Below are positions 12,145 to 24,959 of a stretch of DNA of 64,000 nt, piece after piece. Every line of letters starts with the position of its first letter. The stretch's first letter is position 1. A program made the translations under genes and the position numbers. The stretch comes from Corylus avellana (lineage: Eukaryota; Streptophyta; Magnoliopsida; Fagales; Betulaceae), in the NCBI RefSeq assembly GCF_901000735.1, contig NC_081545.1, forward strand, positions 28,301,513 through 28,365,512, written 5' to 3'. The notes below the pieces were generated by a model, which was not told the origin of the DNA, searched no databases, and saw only the letters and a program-made list of their open reading frames with translations.

Positions 12145-13654
12145 ATGAGGAAAACTGACCAGCCTGGTATGACTGAGATGGAAAAGCACACAAACATTGA
12201 TAGGATTAGCAATCTACCATGGGATGTATTAGATACCATTCTTGTGCACATGCCATTAAAAGAAGCTGCAAGGACCAGTCTCTTATCAAGTAAGTGGAGG
12301 TATAAATGGACTAGCCTTTCACAGTTCATTATTGATGATAAATGCCTCTCCAGTTGTTTATCAGACAAAGTATTGAGATGGAAAGAAATTATGAAAATCA
12401 TTCATCAGGTCCAATCAAATCACAGTGGTCCAATAGAGAAGTTTAAGCTTGCTGCTTATTGCCACCCAATCCATTCTGATTTGGATCAGTGGATTCAGTT
12501 TTTAACTGAGAGAGGTATTAAGGAGTTGATTCTTCAGGAGTTTGACTGTGTTAAGCGTTTTAAGTTGCCAGCTTGTCTATTCTCTTGTCCACAGTTAAGT
12601 TGCTTGGAACTTTATGGGTGCGTAATCAACCTATCTACTTCATTCAGAGGATTCAACTCTCTTGCAAGCCTTCATCTCGCTCACAGTTCCATCAGCAGTG
12701 GCACACTGGAATTCTTAATTGTTAACTGCCCAGTTCTTGAGAGATTGACATTGTTGAACATTGATCATTCAGCTGTTCTTAAAATCAACAATCTTAACCT
12801 GAAGTATCTGAAAATAGATTCCAAGTTTGAAGATATTTGCCTCAAAAATGCTCCGCTCCTTTCAAGTGTTGATATTCGCTTGAAGATGATACCCCGGCAC
12901 CCTGATCAAGGACCAGCTTGCAATTTGGTCAGGGTTATTGGTTGTCTGTATGGTATTAAAAAGCTTATTTTGTCCACTCATTTTCTTGAGGTAATGATTT
13001 TTCTATTTTGTTTTTCTGATTTTTGTTTTGTTTTGTTTTGTTTTGGTTTTGTTTTTACTTGACTTTTAATTATCTTTCTTGTATGTACTTGCTGCATTTG
13101 TTGCTAGTTTCTTGCTTATAATGATGTACCAGAGAGACTTCCTGCCATGCTAGACCATCTTTTTGCGCTTGACCTAAGGGAAGTACGATTTGACAGTTTA
13201 AAGGATGTGAGGGTCTCATTTTCAATGCTTAGTAGCGCCCCAAATCTAGAGGAACTCATAATTTCGGTGAGTTTGGTTATATTTTCTTTCCGCTTTCCGG
13301 ATTGTTGGCCAAGATTATCTATTTCTATCTTGTTTGATTTGATGAATTTGAGTTTGATATCCTGTTGACCTTGTTTAGGTTAGCAATTCAAGTGGGGTTT
13401 TAAACACCGTCCTGGATTTTCTAAGGGCACAGTGCCTATTAGACACTTACTTCAACAAACTTAAAGTAGTGAAGATAAGAGGTATATGGGGCACAAGAAC
13501 CGAGTGGGAGTTTATCAAGTTTATTCTTTCTCATTCACCGGTGCTTGAGGCAATGACTATTGTCAAATACGGCGGCGAAAGGATTCCCGACTCGCTGTTT
13601 CTGCAAGTTGATCGGGCTTCGGATCATGTGAAGGTTACCAGTTTAACCTTGTAG
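12145..13654 (+). CDS. F-box/FBD/LRR-repeat protein
   Basis: This is a probable substrate-recognition subunit of an SCF ubiquitin ligase; the substrate is unknown. Three exons, 12145-12990, 13108-13266 and 13379-13654, join in phase 0 to give about 426 residues. The open frame begins upstream at a TTG, so I chose the ATG at 12145. The N-terminal F-box (about residues 15-60) reads ISNLPWDVLDTILVHMPLKE and continues with AARTSLLSSKWRYKW. Leucine-rich repeat-like segments follow (LSCLELYGC, LASLHLAHSSI, LERLTLLNI). The C-terminus has the FBD-like block WEFIKFILSHSPVLEAMTI. It resembles the Arabidopsis At1g13570 group. Splice signals GAG/GTAATG, TTGCTAG, TCG/GTGAG and TTTAG are visible. No disabling change was seen. 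Confidence 0.88.
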
Positions 13655-14289
13655 GCCTTGTCTCTTCCTCCAGCCATCCCTTCTGTCTTTACATTTTTAC
13701 ATGTACCTGATTTAAATCCTAGATTATCCTGTCAGAAATTTATAAAAAAATTTCAATCTTCAAACCAGCTCTTTCTTTTTTTTTTTTTCTTTTTTTTTTT
13801 TGGTATATCCCTTTGACAGGAACAGACTGAATCAAAGGCCTTCAATATGCTGGAATCCGTCTGTGGCATTGAATCTCGGCATTCAATGAAAGTTGCTTCC
13901 TTTGGTTAGAGAGAAGTTTTTAGTTTAGTTTTTATGGGACTCGTGGGTCTCTTGATCATTGGTAATATAGGACACCATATATTTATTGAGTCATCATGAG
14001 TGTTTTTCACCTATTCGAGCAACTAGTGCTCAAGAAGAGATTCTGAGAAAAGCAAAAACTCAGCCATTTAGCCATACCCTCGGCACACAAACTTGCGCCT
14101 CTATTAACTTTTTCCGTAGAGCAACGGGAGGTTGCAAGAATATCGGAGATTAGGAATATGATTCTCTTCATTTTTAATGGTTTTACACTATTTAAATTAT
14201 TTTTAAAAAGCAATTATGAGCTTTTTAAAAATAACATTAATTTTATATATACCGTTAAATGCAACCATAAATTATGAGCTTTCATGTTG
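13655..14289. other. 3' flank of F-box gene
   Basis: Probable 3' untranslated sequence followed by AT-rich DNA with two long T-tracts near 13770-13800. No other feature is supported. Confidence 0.4.
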
Positions 14290-14560
14290 TGGGTAGCATT
14301 GAAAGGTCACCAAAGATTTATTGTGATAATAAAGCAATAAAGCTGCTGAACTAGTTATGTATTTTTCTTGTGGGAGTTTGTATGTTATAGAGATGACACT
14401 CATAAACGTTGCCAGTAAAAGTTTTAAGTTCATGAAGTGTACAATGTCTAATTTTTAAGATGACCTATGTTGCCTAATTGGGAGATTGTAAGAATTTTTT
14501 TGTAAATGAGTCTACATAGATCATCTAATTTATACATTGTATATTGTCAAATAAAGACCC
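14290..14560 (+). mobile_element. Degenerate Copia-type LTR retrotransposon remnant
   Basis: At about 14306-14350 the plus strand encodes SPKIYCDNKAIKLLN followed by a stop. The YCDN-AI word is characteristic of the Ty1/Copia RNase H domain. Further on, GCCTAATTGGGAGA resembles a polypurine tract directly before TGTAAGAATTTT, which could be the start of a 3' LTR. The body of the element is absent and the LTR end was not located. This is a fossil fragment. Confidence 0.5.
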
Positions 14561-15142
14561 ATTAAGTGTGATCAATGCACTAAGATGACTGGGCCATCGA
14601 CACGTCTCTAGAAGCACAGCTTCTTGATTATGTCACGTGCATTAAAGTGGTGCAGGCTAAAGTATATGTGTAGAGACCAATTTAGAATGTGGATCATCTC
14701 AAGTTCAAACAAATTTGTCCCTTTGTTTTAAGGGACCGGTTTCTCTCCGTTTCATTGTTCCCATTACAACCAATTTAGAGGCCCATTTAAATTCATTTGT
14801 TTATAATGGGTAAAGATGGAATTAAGACTCTGTAAATATGTTGTTGAGGTCCCCATTCCAAACTCTGAAACTCACCCATACACATCACATCATTGTGTGA
14901 GAAACCTGAGAGTTGGAAGACGAACAAGTGCAGTTTCAATAGCTGCAGGTATATATGTCTCTTTCACTATTTTCTTCAATGCTTTGACATGAAATCATGA
15001 TTTATGGATTTCTTTGAAATCCAACATGGAGGAGGCCCTACAAATTCGCATTAATGTCATGGCCTGACTTACATTGGTTTGTACATATTACATTGAAGTG
15101 GCTGTAGGGCAATTAACTATGTCTTTTTCAATTCTGTAAAAG

Positions 15143-15385
15143 TTGATCAAAAATAGATTCTTTATGCAAGCACTGTGCCAATCTGACTGCTCCTTCAGCT
15201 ATCTGCCAGCATTGGAATGCAGGAGAAGTGAGCTGAAATCAATCAAGTTTTTGCTAGCAAACTCCCCCATACTTGAGATGATGTGTAGCAATTGGAATGA
15301 TTTTCAGTGCGAGCCAAATGAATATGGTGCTAAGATTTTGGATTCAAACATTCACAACAGATTTAAAGGAATCAGCAAAAGCTAA
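15143..15385 (+). pseudogene. Isolated FBD-like exon fragment of an F-box gene
   Basis: The frame encodes CRRSELKSIKFLLANSPILEMM, which matches the pattern of an FBD domain C-terminal exon and resembles the last exon of the F-box gene 1.5 kb upstream (EWEFIKFILSHSPVLEAM). No F-box or LRR exons precede it, so it is either a leftover of a tandem duplicate or, less likely, an alternative 3' exon of the upstream gene. A short upstream segment near 14880-14950 ends in a GTATAT donor-like word. Confidence 0.5.
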
Positions 15386-15688
15386 GTGAAGAACATTATC
15401 TTGTTTCTTACAAGCTCAGGGATTTAATGGATATTCCCCCCCTTTTTTGGCACTCAAAATGGAATACAAACAACCAAAACTTTCTATCTGAAAGTGTCAG
15501 ATACTCAAATCATATCCTGTACAATTGAAGAAAACATCAAAGCCCTTTGGAGCTATAATATACTACTATTATACAGCATAGACTTCCAATCTTTCATTAA
15601 CTTTGTGGAATAGCTTCAACTATAACTTGTTCCTCAAAATTCTAACTTTCATAAAAGTAAAAATAAATAAATGAATTTTGGAATCGGT

Positions 15689-17502
15689 TCACCTCGGGCC
15701 AGAGAGCTCCATTGCTTGGACTAGTACAGAAGAGTCGTCAGTGAGATCAGAATATCTATCCGATGCAGAAAACTCATGGGGTTTGCACTTGGTTGGTTCA
15801 ACTCTTTGAGAAGCTTCCCATCTTTCTGCAAGCCCATCACCTTCAAGCATTCGAACTACTTCAGACATTTTTGGTCTGTGGCCTGGAAGGTATTGGGTGC
15901 ATAAGAGAGCCACTTGAACCATCTCCTGAAGCTCAATTCTGTCATAGTTGCTTTTAAGATCCTTATCCACAAGCATTTCAAGCTTCTTCTCCTGATGGAT
16001 TTTTTTTACCTGTCATCATAACCCACATCAGTAAGCATAAACCATCTTCAAAGACACATGAATTGGACTAGTTAGTCAATAACATTAGTATTTGTGCTCA
16101 CCCAATCAAGAATGGCACCTTTCTGGTTGGCTGCCTTGCCAAATTCTAGTGCTCTCTGGCCTGTAATCAATTCAAGCAGAAGGATTCCAAATCCAAATAC
16201 ATCTGTTTTTTCGGAGGACTGGCCTGTGGAAAGATATTCTGGGGCTATGTGCCCCACTGTGCCTCTCACTGCTGTAGTCACATGTGAATCTTGGTGATCC
16301 AAAAGTTTTGCCAACCCAAAATCTCCTACCACAGCCTCACAGTAGTCATCAAGCAATATATTTGCAGCTTTCACATCTCTGTGAATTATCTTCGGGTCAC
16401 ACTGCTCGTGAAGGTACAATAGCCCCCTGGCTGCTCCTAGGGCAATCCTCTTCCTAGTGCCCCAGTCTAAGACCGGTTTTCCTGTCAAATATCAATTCCA
16501 GTCTAAGTAAGTGGTGATTTAATATAGTATCAGTGTAGAGGTTAAGATTTTAAGACAAGTGGTGATTTATGTTGTTACTTGTCGTTTAACAAGATTACCT
16601 TTGAGACGAGAAGCAACACTGCCATTGGACATGTAGGGGTAAACAAGAAGCCTTTCTGTGGGTGTCATGCAAAAGCCATATAATCTGAGGAGGTTTCGGT
16701 GCACTGCTAGGCTGATCATTTCCACTTCAGTCTGGAATTGGATCTCTCCTCCAGCGGCATTGCCATCTTTAAGCCTCTTGACAGCCACAACGGACCCATC
16801 TTGGAGAACTCCTTTGTACACATTTCCAAAGCCACCTTTTCCAAGTATGCTTTTGCTGCTGAAGTTGTTGGTTGCAATTTGAAGCTCTCTGAAATGGAAT
16901 CTCTTCAGGTTTCCAAGGGAAACTTCTTCGTGATGCCGGTCTGAAATTTCAAGAGAGTTATCACATATAACTTAGCCAGCTCTTATCAAGTTGATCACAA
17001 AATGATTTAGTTTGTGAAAGTGTTATATCATCTTTTACTGACCTTTAACATCAAAGAACATCTGTTTGTTGTGCCTTTGCCTCACCCACAGAAACAATCC
17101 AAATCCCAGAACCATCAGACAGAGGCATCCAAGGCTCAAGCCAAAGGCAAGGGCTACTTTTTGACTTTTAGGTTTGCCAGAGGGTAGGGCGGCTTAAGGA
17201 GCAAAGATAATTGATATCAGAATCAACATGAGTACACAAAACAATGAAATTTCAAATTTCGAAAAAAAAATGGAAGCAATTATTTAAACAAATAAACTTA
17301 AGCCAAAACAAAGTAAATATATATTCCATACTTTGTGAACCATTCAAGTTCATGGACATCGGCATGAGTGTCTTCCCATAGCAGTCTGGTTCGGAGCCTG
17401 TTGCACAGATCAGAGGATTCCCAACAATGCTGCCAGAATTGAAAATAGAAGAGGGAGCAAGAAGAGTTTAGTATATAATTCTATGTTTTTCCACACACAC
17501 GC

Positions 17503-17544
<42 letters not shown>

Positions 17545-18660
17545 ACTTGAATGTTTTATCAGGAAATCTGGGCACAGGTCCACTCAGATTGTTGAAGGAC
17601 AAGTCACTGAATGATTAAACAACCCTTTAGAAACATTCCAATTATAGAAATCATAGAATTGGGTATAATGGAACAAAAAAGAGATGAAGAGAATTACAGA
17701 AAGGAAAGTTGTGTCATGTTAGCCAATGACATCGGAAAAGCTCCTGTGAGACTGTTATTGTTAAGTCTCCTATACCAAATTCAAGATACCCATATCAGAT
17801 ATGAACCCAGGAAAAATGATTTCATCAATAGCAGGAAAAATGATTTTAGAAATGCTTACATGTATTTGAGGTTTCTCAGGTGACCTAGAGAGGGAGGAAT
17901 TTCCCCATTGAAGAAGTTACTTGAAAGATCAAGCGTGTGAAGCTTTGAGAGCCTTTCAAGCTCTGCAGGGATTGGCCCAGTAATGTTGTTGTTCTGTAAG
18001 AGACTGCAAAGTCGTGCAGAACAGAGTAATTAAAACAGACTGCAAACAAGAACCAATCCCATTAAGGAATTTAACGTTGCCTGCCAGTATGTGGAACTTA
18101 CACAATCTGAAGATTTGTTAAGTTGCCTATGCTTGGAGATAGAGTACCATATAAGTTCTGACTGGGAGTCCCTCTGCAACAAGACCGTTTCAAATACTTC
18201 AGAACATATTTCCTTTCTTTTGAGGAGAATGTTCGAGACTTGACATCATGCTTTGTGTTGAAAACATTTGTTTTTTGTTGGAAGAAACAGAATTGTAATA
18301 AAGACTTACAGGCCAATGACAAGGCTCTCAGGAGAACAGGTGACCATAGTCCAGCTACATGGGTCAACAGAGTCTGTGTCCCAATTATCAAGGACACCAT
18401 GGGGATCCTTTAGAGAAGCTTTTATTCCCATTAAAGCTTGCACTGCAAAGAAAACACCAAGATGAAAGTTTTCCATCAAAAGAAAACCCAAAGATTCAAT
18501 GAACACCCTTGTTGCAGATTTAGAAGGAAGGAGAAAAGAAAAAAATTTCGGAGTTACCTTCAAAGTTTACACCTTTGGGAGAAAGCAAACCATTTGCAGA
18601 AGCCCAAAAGCAGAGGAAAGCCACAAAACGTAGAGAAACTTCTCTCCTGCTCACTGCCAT
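15689..18660 (-). CDS. NIK1: NIK-type LRR receptor-like kinase (LRR-RLK subfamily II)
   Basis: Plasma-membrane receptor kinase related to NSP-INTERACTING KINASE. Eleven exons were traced: 18558-18660, 18310-18442, 18102-18173, 17860-18003, 17698-17769, 17547-17606, 17332-17429, 17043-17192, 16599-16940, 16102-16481 and 15689-16009. They total 1875 nt, or 624 residues; the family is about 620-640. A signal peptide precedes an LRRNT region with [11 protein letters not shown]. About five LRRs follow, several on 72-nt exons ([31 protein letters not shown]). A membrane segment ([20 protein letters not shown]) leads into a kinase domain with [36 protein letters not shown] and [19 protein letters not shown]. 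It is an RD kinase with catalytic residues present. The C-terminus MELSGPR is typical of NIKs. The choice of NIK1 over NIK2/3 rests on remembered synteny with At5g16000. Confidence 0.92.
17505..17542. repeat. (GA)n microsatellite in NIK intron 6
   Basis: An uninterrupted GA run directly precedes AGTTACTTGAATG, so on the gene strand a CT/TC-rich tract starts just inside the intron donor of exon 6. Length polymorphism is expected. Confidence 0.9.
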
Positions 18661-20219
18661 TGAAATGAAATTTACAAGAACCAGGGGCTCACAGATAGTA
18701 ATGCCTGCTTATTGTGGGTGATTGAGCTTCTAGGAATACTAGCCCTGAAACTTGTTTCTTTTGTTTGAGTTAATATCCAGATCACCACTCCACTTCCTGC
18801 TTTCCATGCCAGAATCCCATTCACCAAAAATCTTTTGTCAGACCCAAGAAAAAAGAACAGTTTTTTTGTTGTACAAAGGGAACTAGCATGCTCGTCATTG
18901 AGTCAGGAAGTCGTAAAGAGAAGAATATATAATGGGCTTAATCTTAAAAGAAGAAACTAATCAAATCTAGAGGAGAAAATGGGAAATTCCCCTGCAGTGT
19001 TAATCATGCATTTGCCTAAAAGGAGTGTGAGAATTTTTTATTCCCCACTACTTCAGTCTAAAGCATAAAGCACTTGAGCGTGAGAAAGATCATACGATAT
19101 ATAAGAGTACTTAGATTAGATCAGTGAACAAAAACTTATAAAATAGTACATATTACATACACACATGCGAAACTAAATCTTTTTTCAAATTATTTCTTAT
19201 GACTAACGAGTCATCATCACTTATCTTAAAAGTTTAAACAGATAAAAAATATTAGATTTAATAATTTAAATAATATTTTAAAACTCCCGGTTACGTGTAA
19301 CATTTTAATTGAAATGGAAGGTGAATGACGGAAATAAAGTCTGAATTCAAAAAACTTAATCCGATAGAAAATGGAAGACTTAATCATTTGTATTCTGACA
19401 TGTGTATCAACGGATTTATTTTCTTAATCTTTTGGTATGTATATCATTGGTTTACTCAACAGATCGAAGATGGTGATTGTGGGAATGGGTTTGGGATAGA
19501 ATTAATAGAAATGCTTTGCTTGGGACTGTGGGGAATCCAACATTCCCTGGGTTTGGCCACTCAGTAAAGTCCCAAAAACAGTCCTTTTTCTTTTCTAATG
19601 AATTGAGAATGTGAGAATCTCAAGGTACTGGGCTCGAGATTGATGATGGATTTGGTCACCCACTATCCACGACCCATGAGGATCTTTGTTGGCTTTTTTT
19701 TTCTTCCTTGAAACTTATAATATGTTTTTATGCTGTATTGTATATTACATGTTGGTCTCTTTTTGGCTGGGTGAAATGTTGGTTGTGCTTTATAGATTCC
19801 ACAAACCACTACCAGCTAACAATCACACATGCTCTTGCTTTATATACCTCAGCAGACAGTCATTCTTCGAAAACTATTCAAAAAGAGTAGAACTTTTAAA
19901 AGCTAAAGCTGCCACACCCCCTTTCTCTCTCTCTCTCTAAATTATGGGAGTAAATGATACGGTACTATCTCCAGCCCTTGCCAAGGCGCGTTTAAGATCT
20001 CTTCAGTTCTGTGTGCTTTCTTGCTGGCTTATGTTCTTGGTGGGAAGCTATTCCAAGTTACTAAAGTAATCTATGAAACAGTATGCTTGTGTTGTTGCAG
20101 TCTCTTTGCAAATGGTGGATGAACCTAACCAGCCAGGCCACATGATCCAATGGACCACTCAAAACTAAATTAGATTTATTTGGAAGTGAGATTTATGAGC
20201 ATGACCACATAACTCACCA
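18661..20219. other. NIK upstream region, no other gene
   Basis: This should hold the NIK promoter and leader. Frames at 19325-19567 and 19686-19940 lack recognisable domains. A CT repeat lies at about 19920-19940. No transposon ends were identified. Confidence 0.4.
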
Positions 20220-20345
20220 TTAAAAACCAGCTTGCAAGAAAATGGTACCCGACGCCTACAACGGTTCACTCTCTCACATAGATCGTCCGTGACTCGAATC
20301 TGTGGCGTGGTGTTTGGCTCTGATATCAAAACTCGATTAGCACAT
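20220..20345 (-). mobile_element. LTR/PBS fragment of a TRIM- or LTR-type element
   Basis: On the minus strand TTTTGATATCAGAGCC closely matches TGGTATCAGAGCC, the primer-binding site complementary to plant initiator tRNA-Met. It is followed by a short GC-richer internal-like segment (CAGATTCGAGTCACGGACG). An LTR would lie at higher coordinates and was not delimited. No coding sequence is present. Confidence 0.45.
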
Positions 20346-20986
20346 TTAGAATCGTAACAATGATTATTTCTAGCATCATCATTTACATTGTCAGCAATGT
20401 ATTGGGGAAATTTGAACCACTCACTCTAATTGGAAGCCCTTTACTGTTAGACCAATATTTTATTACTAAAGAAAGAGAGTAAGATAAAGCATAGTTTTGA
20501 AAGGAATTGGTCATAGGAGGAGAAACACAATGATAGCCAAAAACCATTTTGTGTAGAGCCTCAGATGAAGTTATTCTATCACTAAACCTGCATCCAGGCA
20601 CCATCTAGGTGATTAGAAAGAGATGGGAGAGACCACCTGCTGCTTAAAGGCCAATCATTTTATAACAAAAAAAGAAAGGGAAAATTGACACAACATAAGA
20701 ATAAAACAGACTTCTTTAATACCAAACGATGACAAAAATGTCCAGGGATTAAGGGCCAAAAATACTGGGCACAGCTAGGCATTGTTGTCCCTTTCTTCAC
20801 ATCATCTAGGCCCCAAAAAGGGCACCCCCCCCTCCTTAGTTAGATGCTTACTGCTCAGGACCATAAACTTAGATTTTGAATACAATTATCCAAGATAAAG
20901 TTTAACCCACTATTTGTCTACATCGTACGTCTTTTCTCCCTTTTTGTCCGTGGAAACTAACAATCATGGGGTGGTTGCATGTTAAA
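20346..20986. other. Possible LTR of the preceding element; otherwise unexplained
   Basis: A minus-strand tRNA-like stretch at 20395-20455 (GGTCTAACAG, then GTGGTTCAAATTTC) resembles internal Pol III boxes but cannot fold into a complete tRNA that I can recognise. The rest shows nothing. Confidence 0.3.
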
Positions 20987-21580
20987 ATTCTGAAAAATAT
21001 AAATCAGTCCCTGTATTTTTTGTATTTCTGGGCTATTGGTCCCGTATTTGCATCATTATAGAACCACTCCTTGTGGATTAGATTTTATAGAATAGATAGA
21101 TGCTTGTAATTTACTCCTGTATATATATAAGTGGTCCTTCCATTAATATTTTTAATGGAACTTAATGCCACAACATCACTTTAACACATTAGCACTAATT
21201 AATGATGTATTGACACTTGGTAATCTAATTTATATTACAAATATATTAAATAATTAAATAAAAAAACTAATGGAACAAAGGTGGTTGGCCTCCCCCTGTC
21301 TTGTAAGGGTGGCTGCACTTTATCTGCCATAATCGACGAGGGCGGCCGAGGGATGGCTGCTCCTCACCTTGGATGGCTGCTCTAGATGACTGGCGACTAC
21401 ATTTTAGCCGTCTCGGATGAGGGGCAGCCACCTTTGCAAGAGAACGATAGCTAACCACCACTTGCCTAAGGCCGGTCAAGATCATGTGTCCCATTTAATG
21501 TGACATGGAAAATGAACCCTCTACACTTCTTTTGTAGTTAAGGGGGCAAGAGGTCCCCTAGGGTCCTCCACACAATGGAG
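20987..21580. repeat. Dispersed repeat with GC-rich GGTGGC core
   Basis: AT-rich flanks surround a core (about 21265-21500) rich in GGTGG, GGCTGCTC and CAGCCACC words. The core resembles those at 26705-26930, 46560-46660 and 57220-57400, and the left part carries TCAGTCCCTGTATTTT-type words. In the best-preserved copy (56974-57571) such cores sit between terminal inverted repeats. The ends here are not resolved. Confidence 0.5.
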
Positions 21581-23144
21581 TTAATTTAGAGAAAGTATTT
21601 GAAGTATATTTAATTTAGTGAAGAATAAGGTCCAAAATAGATGGGATATACATAAGAGATAGCGAGTGCCAGAAATTTATAATCTATATTGTTATTATTA
21701 TATAAATGAACATAAACCTCATCTATATACTTATATCTAAATTTCTTAAGCAAAAATTAATGACAAATATACTGAGGTGATGTCCCAATAGACAGTCAAA
21801 GTTTTGTTACTTAAGGTTGCCGCCTATGATATCTGGCATAGCCCACAGGAGTAAATTTCATAAATATGAATCCCATTGGGCAGCAACTCCATAAACCATC
21901 CAACAACAAAGTAGGCACATAACCCACCTTGATTAATTCAACAAGTAGACACTTAAGAGCAATGCTATGAAACAATTATAAAAATTTATTTATATATATA
22001 TATTTTACCCAGTAGAAAGTTGAAAGCATGTGGTGGTATACTTACAGAATCTCTGCCTTGGTCCATTTCTGGGATTGGGGTGTGACATTAGTTATAATTA
22101 AGCATGTTTTAACAAAACTAATCATAATTTTAATAGGTGAAATGACATGGGGAGCACTAATTTAGATGATTAATATTCCTCATGTTCTTACATAATAATT
22201 GACAAGGCAGCAAAATGATGTTTGGGTTATTTCACTAGCTAGCAATACTCTAATGCTTAAAGCAAATGGGTATTAAGGGAGAGAAACACGGTATATGTGA
22301 TCAGCTGCAGGGTTAGGAGAGCTAAGAAAGAGTCAAAGAAGTGGGGCACCCAAATGAGTAGGAAATAATGTTCCTTCACTAGTTGTTGAGGTTTGAATGG
22401 AGAGATAAACAAACCATCACTTCCACTTTTACTTCAAGTATGGATTCACATGACACTTGCTTTTGCTGTGTACTCAAAGTTAAGACCACCAGAGCTGCTC
22501 TGAAATCTTAGGCCCCATCTTGTCTCCATATCCCAGAAGAACTCCTTCTGAGAGTCTTCCCTCCACTCAAAATATATGTGTTTACATAAGAGAAGATGAC
22601 AAATTTTGCTTAGATGCCGTAAAAAAACAGAAGAAAAAACTACGGTATATGTGTTGTAATTTTTCATGAGAAAGAGAGAGAGAGATTGAATGTAATTTTT
22701 TTACGGCACGTAAGCCAAATCCGACAGAACCGACATTGATATCCATTGCCATAGCGCTGTTTTTCACCCTTTCTGTTTTCTTTTTTTTTGGGGGGGTTTA
22801 TTTTTAGTGGCTCCAAGGAGTGAGCCTCTTAATGATCTAAGTGTTCATTTGGGAGTATCATCATGTGCCCTGATTTGTTTAATTGGTGATAAGAGAGGAG
22901 TCACAAACAACTTAATGATATTTGTTCAGTCTTCATTAATGTAAAGTTAGTGACATAATTATCACACCAGTGCTTTTCAAGTAGTAGGGCAATGGGCATC
23001 TTTCGAATTATTACTCTTTCTAAAAGTGAGATCTAAATACATTTATATGGAAGGCCCATTTAAACTTTAAAAGTTTGAACCAAAGCTACCAATTCTGTTA
23101 TAGTGATCCTGATGCAAAAGGCGAAGCACGGTTATTCATATTTA
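21581..23144. other. No supported gene
   Basis: AT-rich sequence with short unremarkable frames and a GA run near 22672. No transposon ends or domains were seen. Confidence 0.4.
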
Positions 23145-23631
23145 ATTTTAGGAGAAATTTCACTCATACCCTATGAAGTATTAGTATTTTTACGATCATA
23201 ATCTCGAATTTTTAATTTTTGTAATGTCCGTATCCCAAAAAAATTTCTCCACCCTCTAGCTCCTAAACCCCAGCAAAATAGCATGGATTGGCAAGGGCAG
23301 TGGGGAATACTGGGGTTTCTAAAATTTGGACGGAAGAAGTCCTTGATATTGTTTATGATGTCGTACTCTTAGAGCTTTCTTTCTTGTTGTTTAGAACTTC
23401 GTGCTCTTGGTGTTTAGAGCTTTGGCTCTAGATGTTTTTGTATTAACTCAGATTATTTGAATAAGATCAGTATTTATTCAAAAAAAATTTCTCCAGTTAA
23501 TTTCACTATTTTTTTTTTTGTTAAAATGCCCTTCTCCCCCTTAATAACAACATAGCAAAAATTAAACGTTCGATTATGATTATGAAAATGCTTGTACTTC
23601 AGGGGATATAAATGAAGTTTACCCTTAATTT
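23145..23631. mobile_element. Inverted-repeat element interrupted by a retroposon
   Basis: The left end carries TTCACTCATACCCTATGAAGTA and TTTACGATCATAATCTCGAA. The complement of the right end carries TTCATTTATATCCCCTGAAGTA and TTTCATAATCATAATCGAACG in the same order. These diverged ends of about 100 bp mark one element, split by the insertion at 23252-23480. No coding sequence is present. Confidence 0.75.
23252..23480 (+). mobile_element. Retroposed fragment with 15-bp target-site duplication
   Basis: AAAAAAATTTCTCCA occurs at 23237-23251 and 23481-23495, exactly flanking this segment. The 3' end reads AATAAGATCAGTATTTATTC before the A-run, typical of a retroposed RNA tail. The body (TTTAGAGCTTTGGCTCTAG-type words) encodes nothing recognisable. 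It could be the 3' end of a LINE or a SINE. Confidence 0.75.
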
Positions 23632-24893
23632 TATGTTTTGTAATTTAATAATATAGGTGATTGTCCTAAATTATTTTGAGTACGTAATTCATTAATAGGC
23701 GTTGCCCTAAATTATGTTAGGTAAGCCAATAAATGATCGTTGCCCTAGGATTAAGTCTACTAATCTATACAAGTGATCTTATTGATTTTCTTTCTCCTTC
23801 TCTTTCTCTCCTCCTTCTCCTTTGATCTCTCTCTTCCCCCTAGCTTTTTGTCTCTTTATCTCTCTTCCCTTGGCTTCTAGCTTTTTTTTTTTTTTTCCTC
23901 TTTCTCTCTCCTCACTTTGCCCTTACTTTTACTGTGTGATTTTTGTGATTATTTTGTCCCGCATCAGATTAGCTTATTGAAATGTACTAATCCGAACGTT
24001 TGGACGTACAGATAGCAAGATAACTTTCAATTATTATTATTATTATTATTATTTTGGGTGCAATTATTAAAAAGCAAATAACCCGCCTAATTAATATCGA
24101 GGTTAATTACGTGAAAGAGAATCGATGCCTAATATGTACGGTAGAATCTAAGTAATAATAAAGGTAAATTACACCAACTTTTTTCAAAGTTGATATAAAC
24201 GTTATGATTCTCCTACACGGTCTCTTGAGGCCAGCTTCTCGGGCGAAGCCCGCTACTCAACCGGTCCATGCTGAGAAGGGTGCGTATGGATGGAGATACA
24301 GAATCAAAGGTTGTTAATCATTTGGGCGAAGAAAAAAAAAAAAGCAAGAAAACCATGACTCGTGGGTATAAGGTAAGTTGTAACATAATTAATGTGACAT
24401 TGGCGGGTCATTGACAGAAAAGCAAAAGGGAGGGAAAGACAGTCATTATGGCAAGTGAAAGCATGCATGGCTTAGAGTGAACCTACTGAGGGAACATGGT
24501 GACCCATCTTCTTACTTTGTAGGGGATGATGTCTTAACATCATGAAAAGGACCCCCAAACACTCTCTCTGTAGCTCATCACTTTGTTACTTTGTACATAT
24601 ATGTATGATAATTTGACATTTTGACCCATTCTCCCCGCCTCTCGTTTTACATCTCAATAACTGTAACACAATAATCACTCTTTTTCTTTTCTTCTCTTTT
24701 TTTTTTCCACTTTTCATCCAGAAAATCTGCCTCCCAAAGAAAGGTTAACGTTAAGCATATATCCACTATATCTTCTCTAGAACATGTTTGGTTCTTTGCA
24801 AACGAAAACTGCTGCAAGTGTGGTGGTATTTTTACTAGGGGAATTTTGGGAAGACACATCTTGTCCTTTTTCTATTGATAATCCAGGGCACTA

Positions 24894-24948
<55 letters not shown>

Positions 24949-24959
24949 AAAGCTAAGTG
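23632..24959. other. No supported gene; ends in CT/TA microsatellite
   Basis: C/T-rich tract at 23790-23920, an (ATT)n run near 24030, and a (CT)n(TA)n microsatellite at 24899-24949. Short frames carry no domain. Confidence 0.45.

Noticed and set aside
20395..20460. Second tRNA-like minus-strand stretch
   Set aside because: Only box-like words are present and no cloverleaf could be drawn; kept as a note inside the flanking region.
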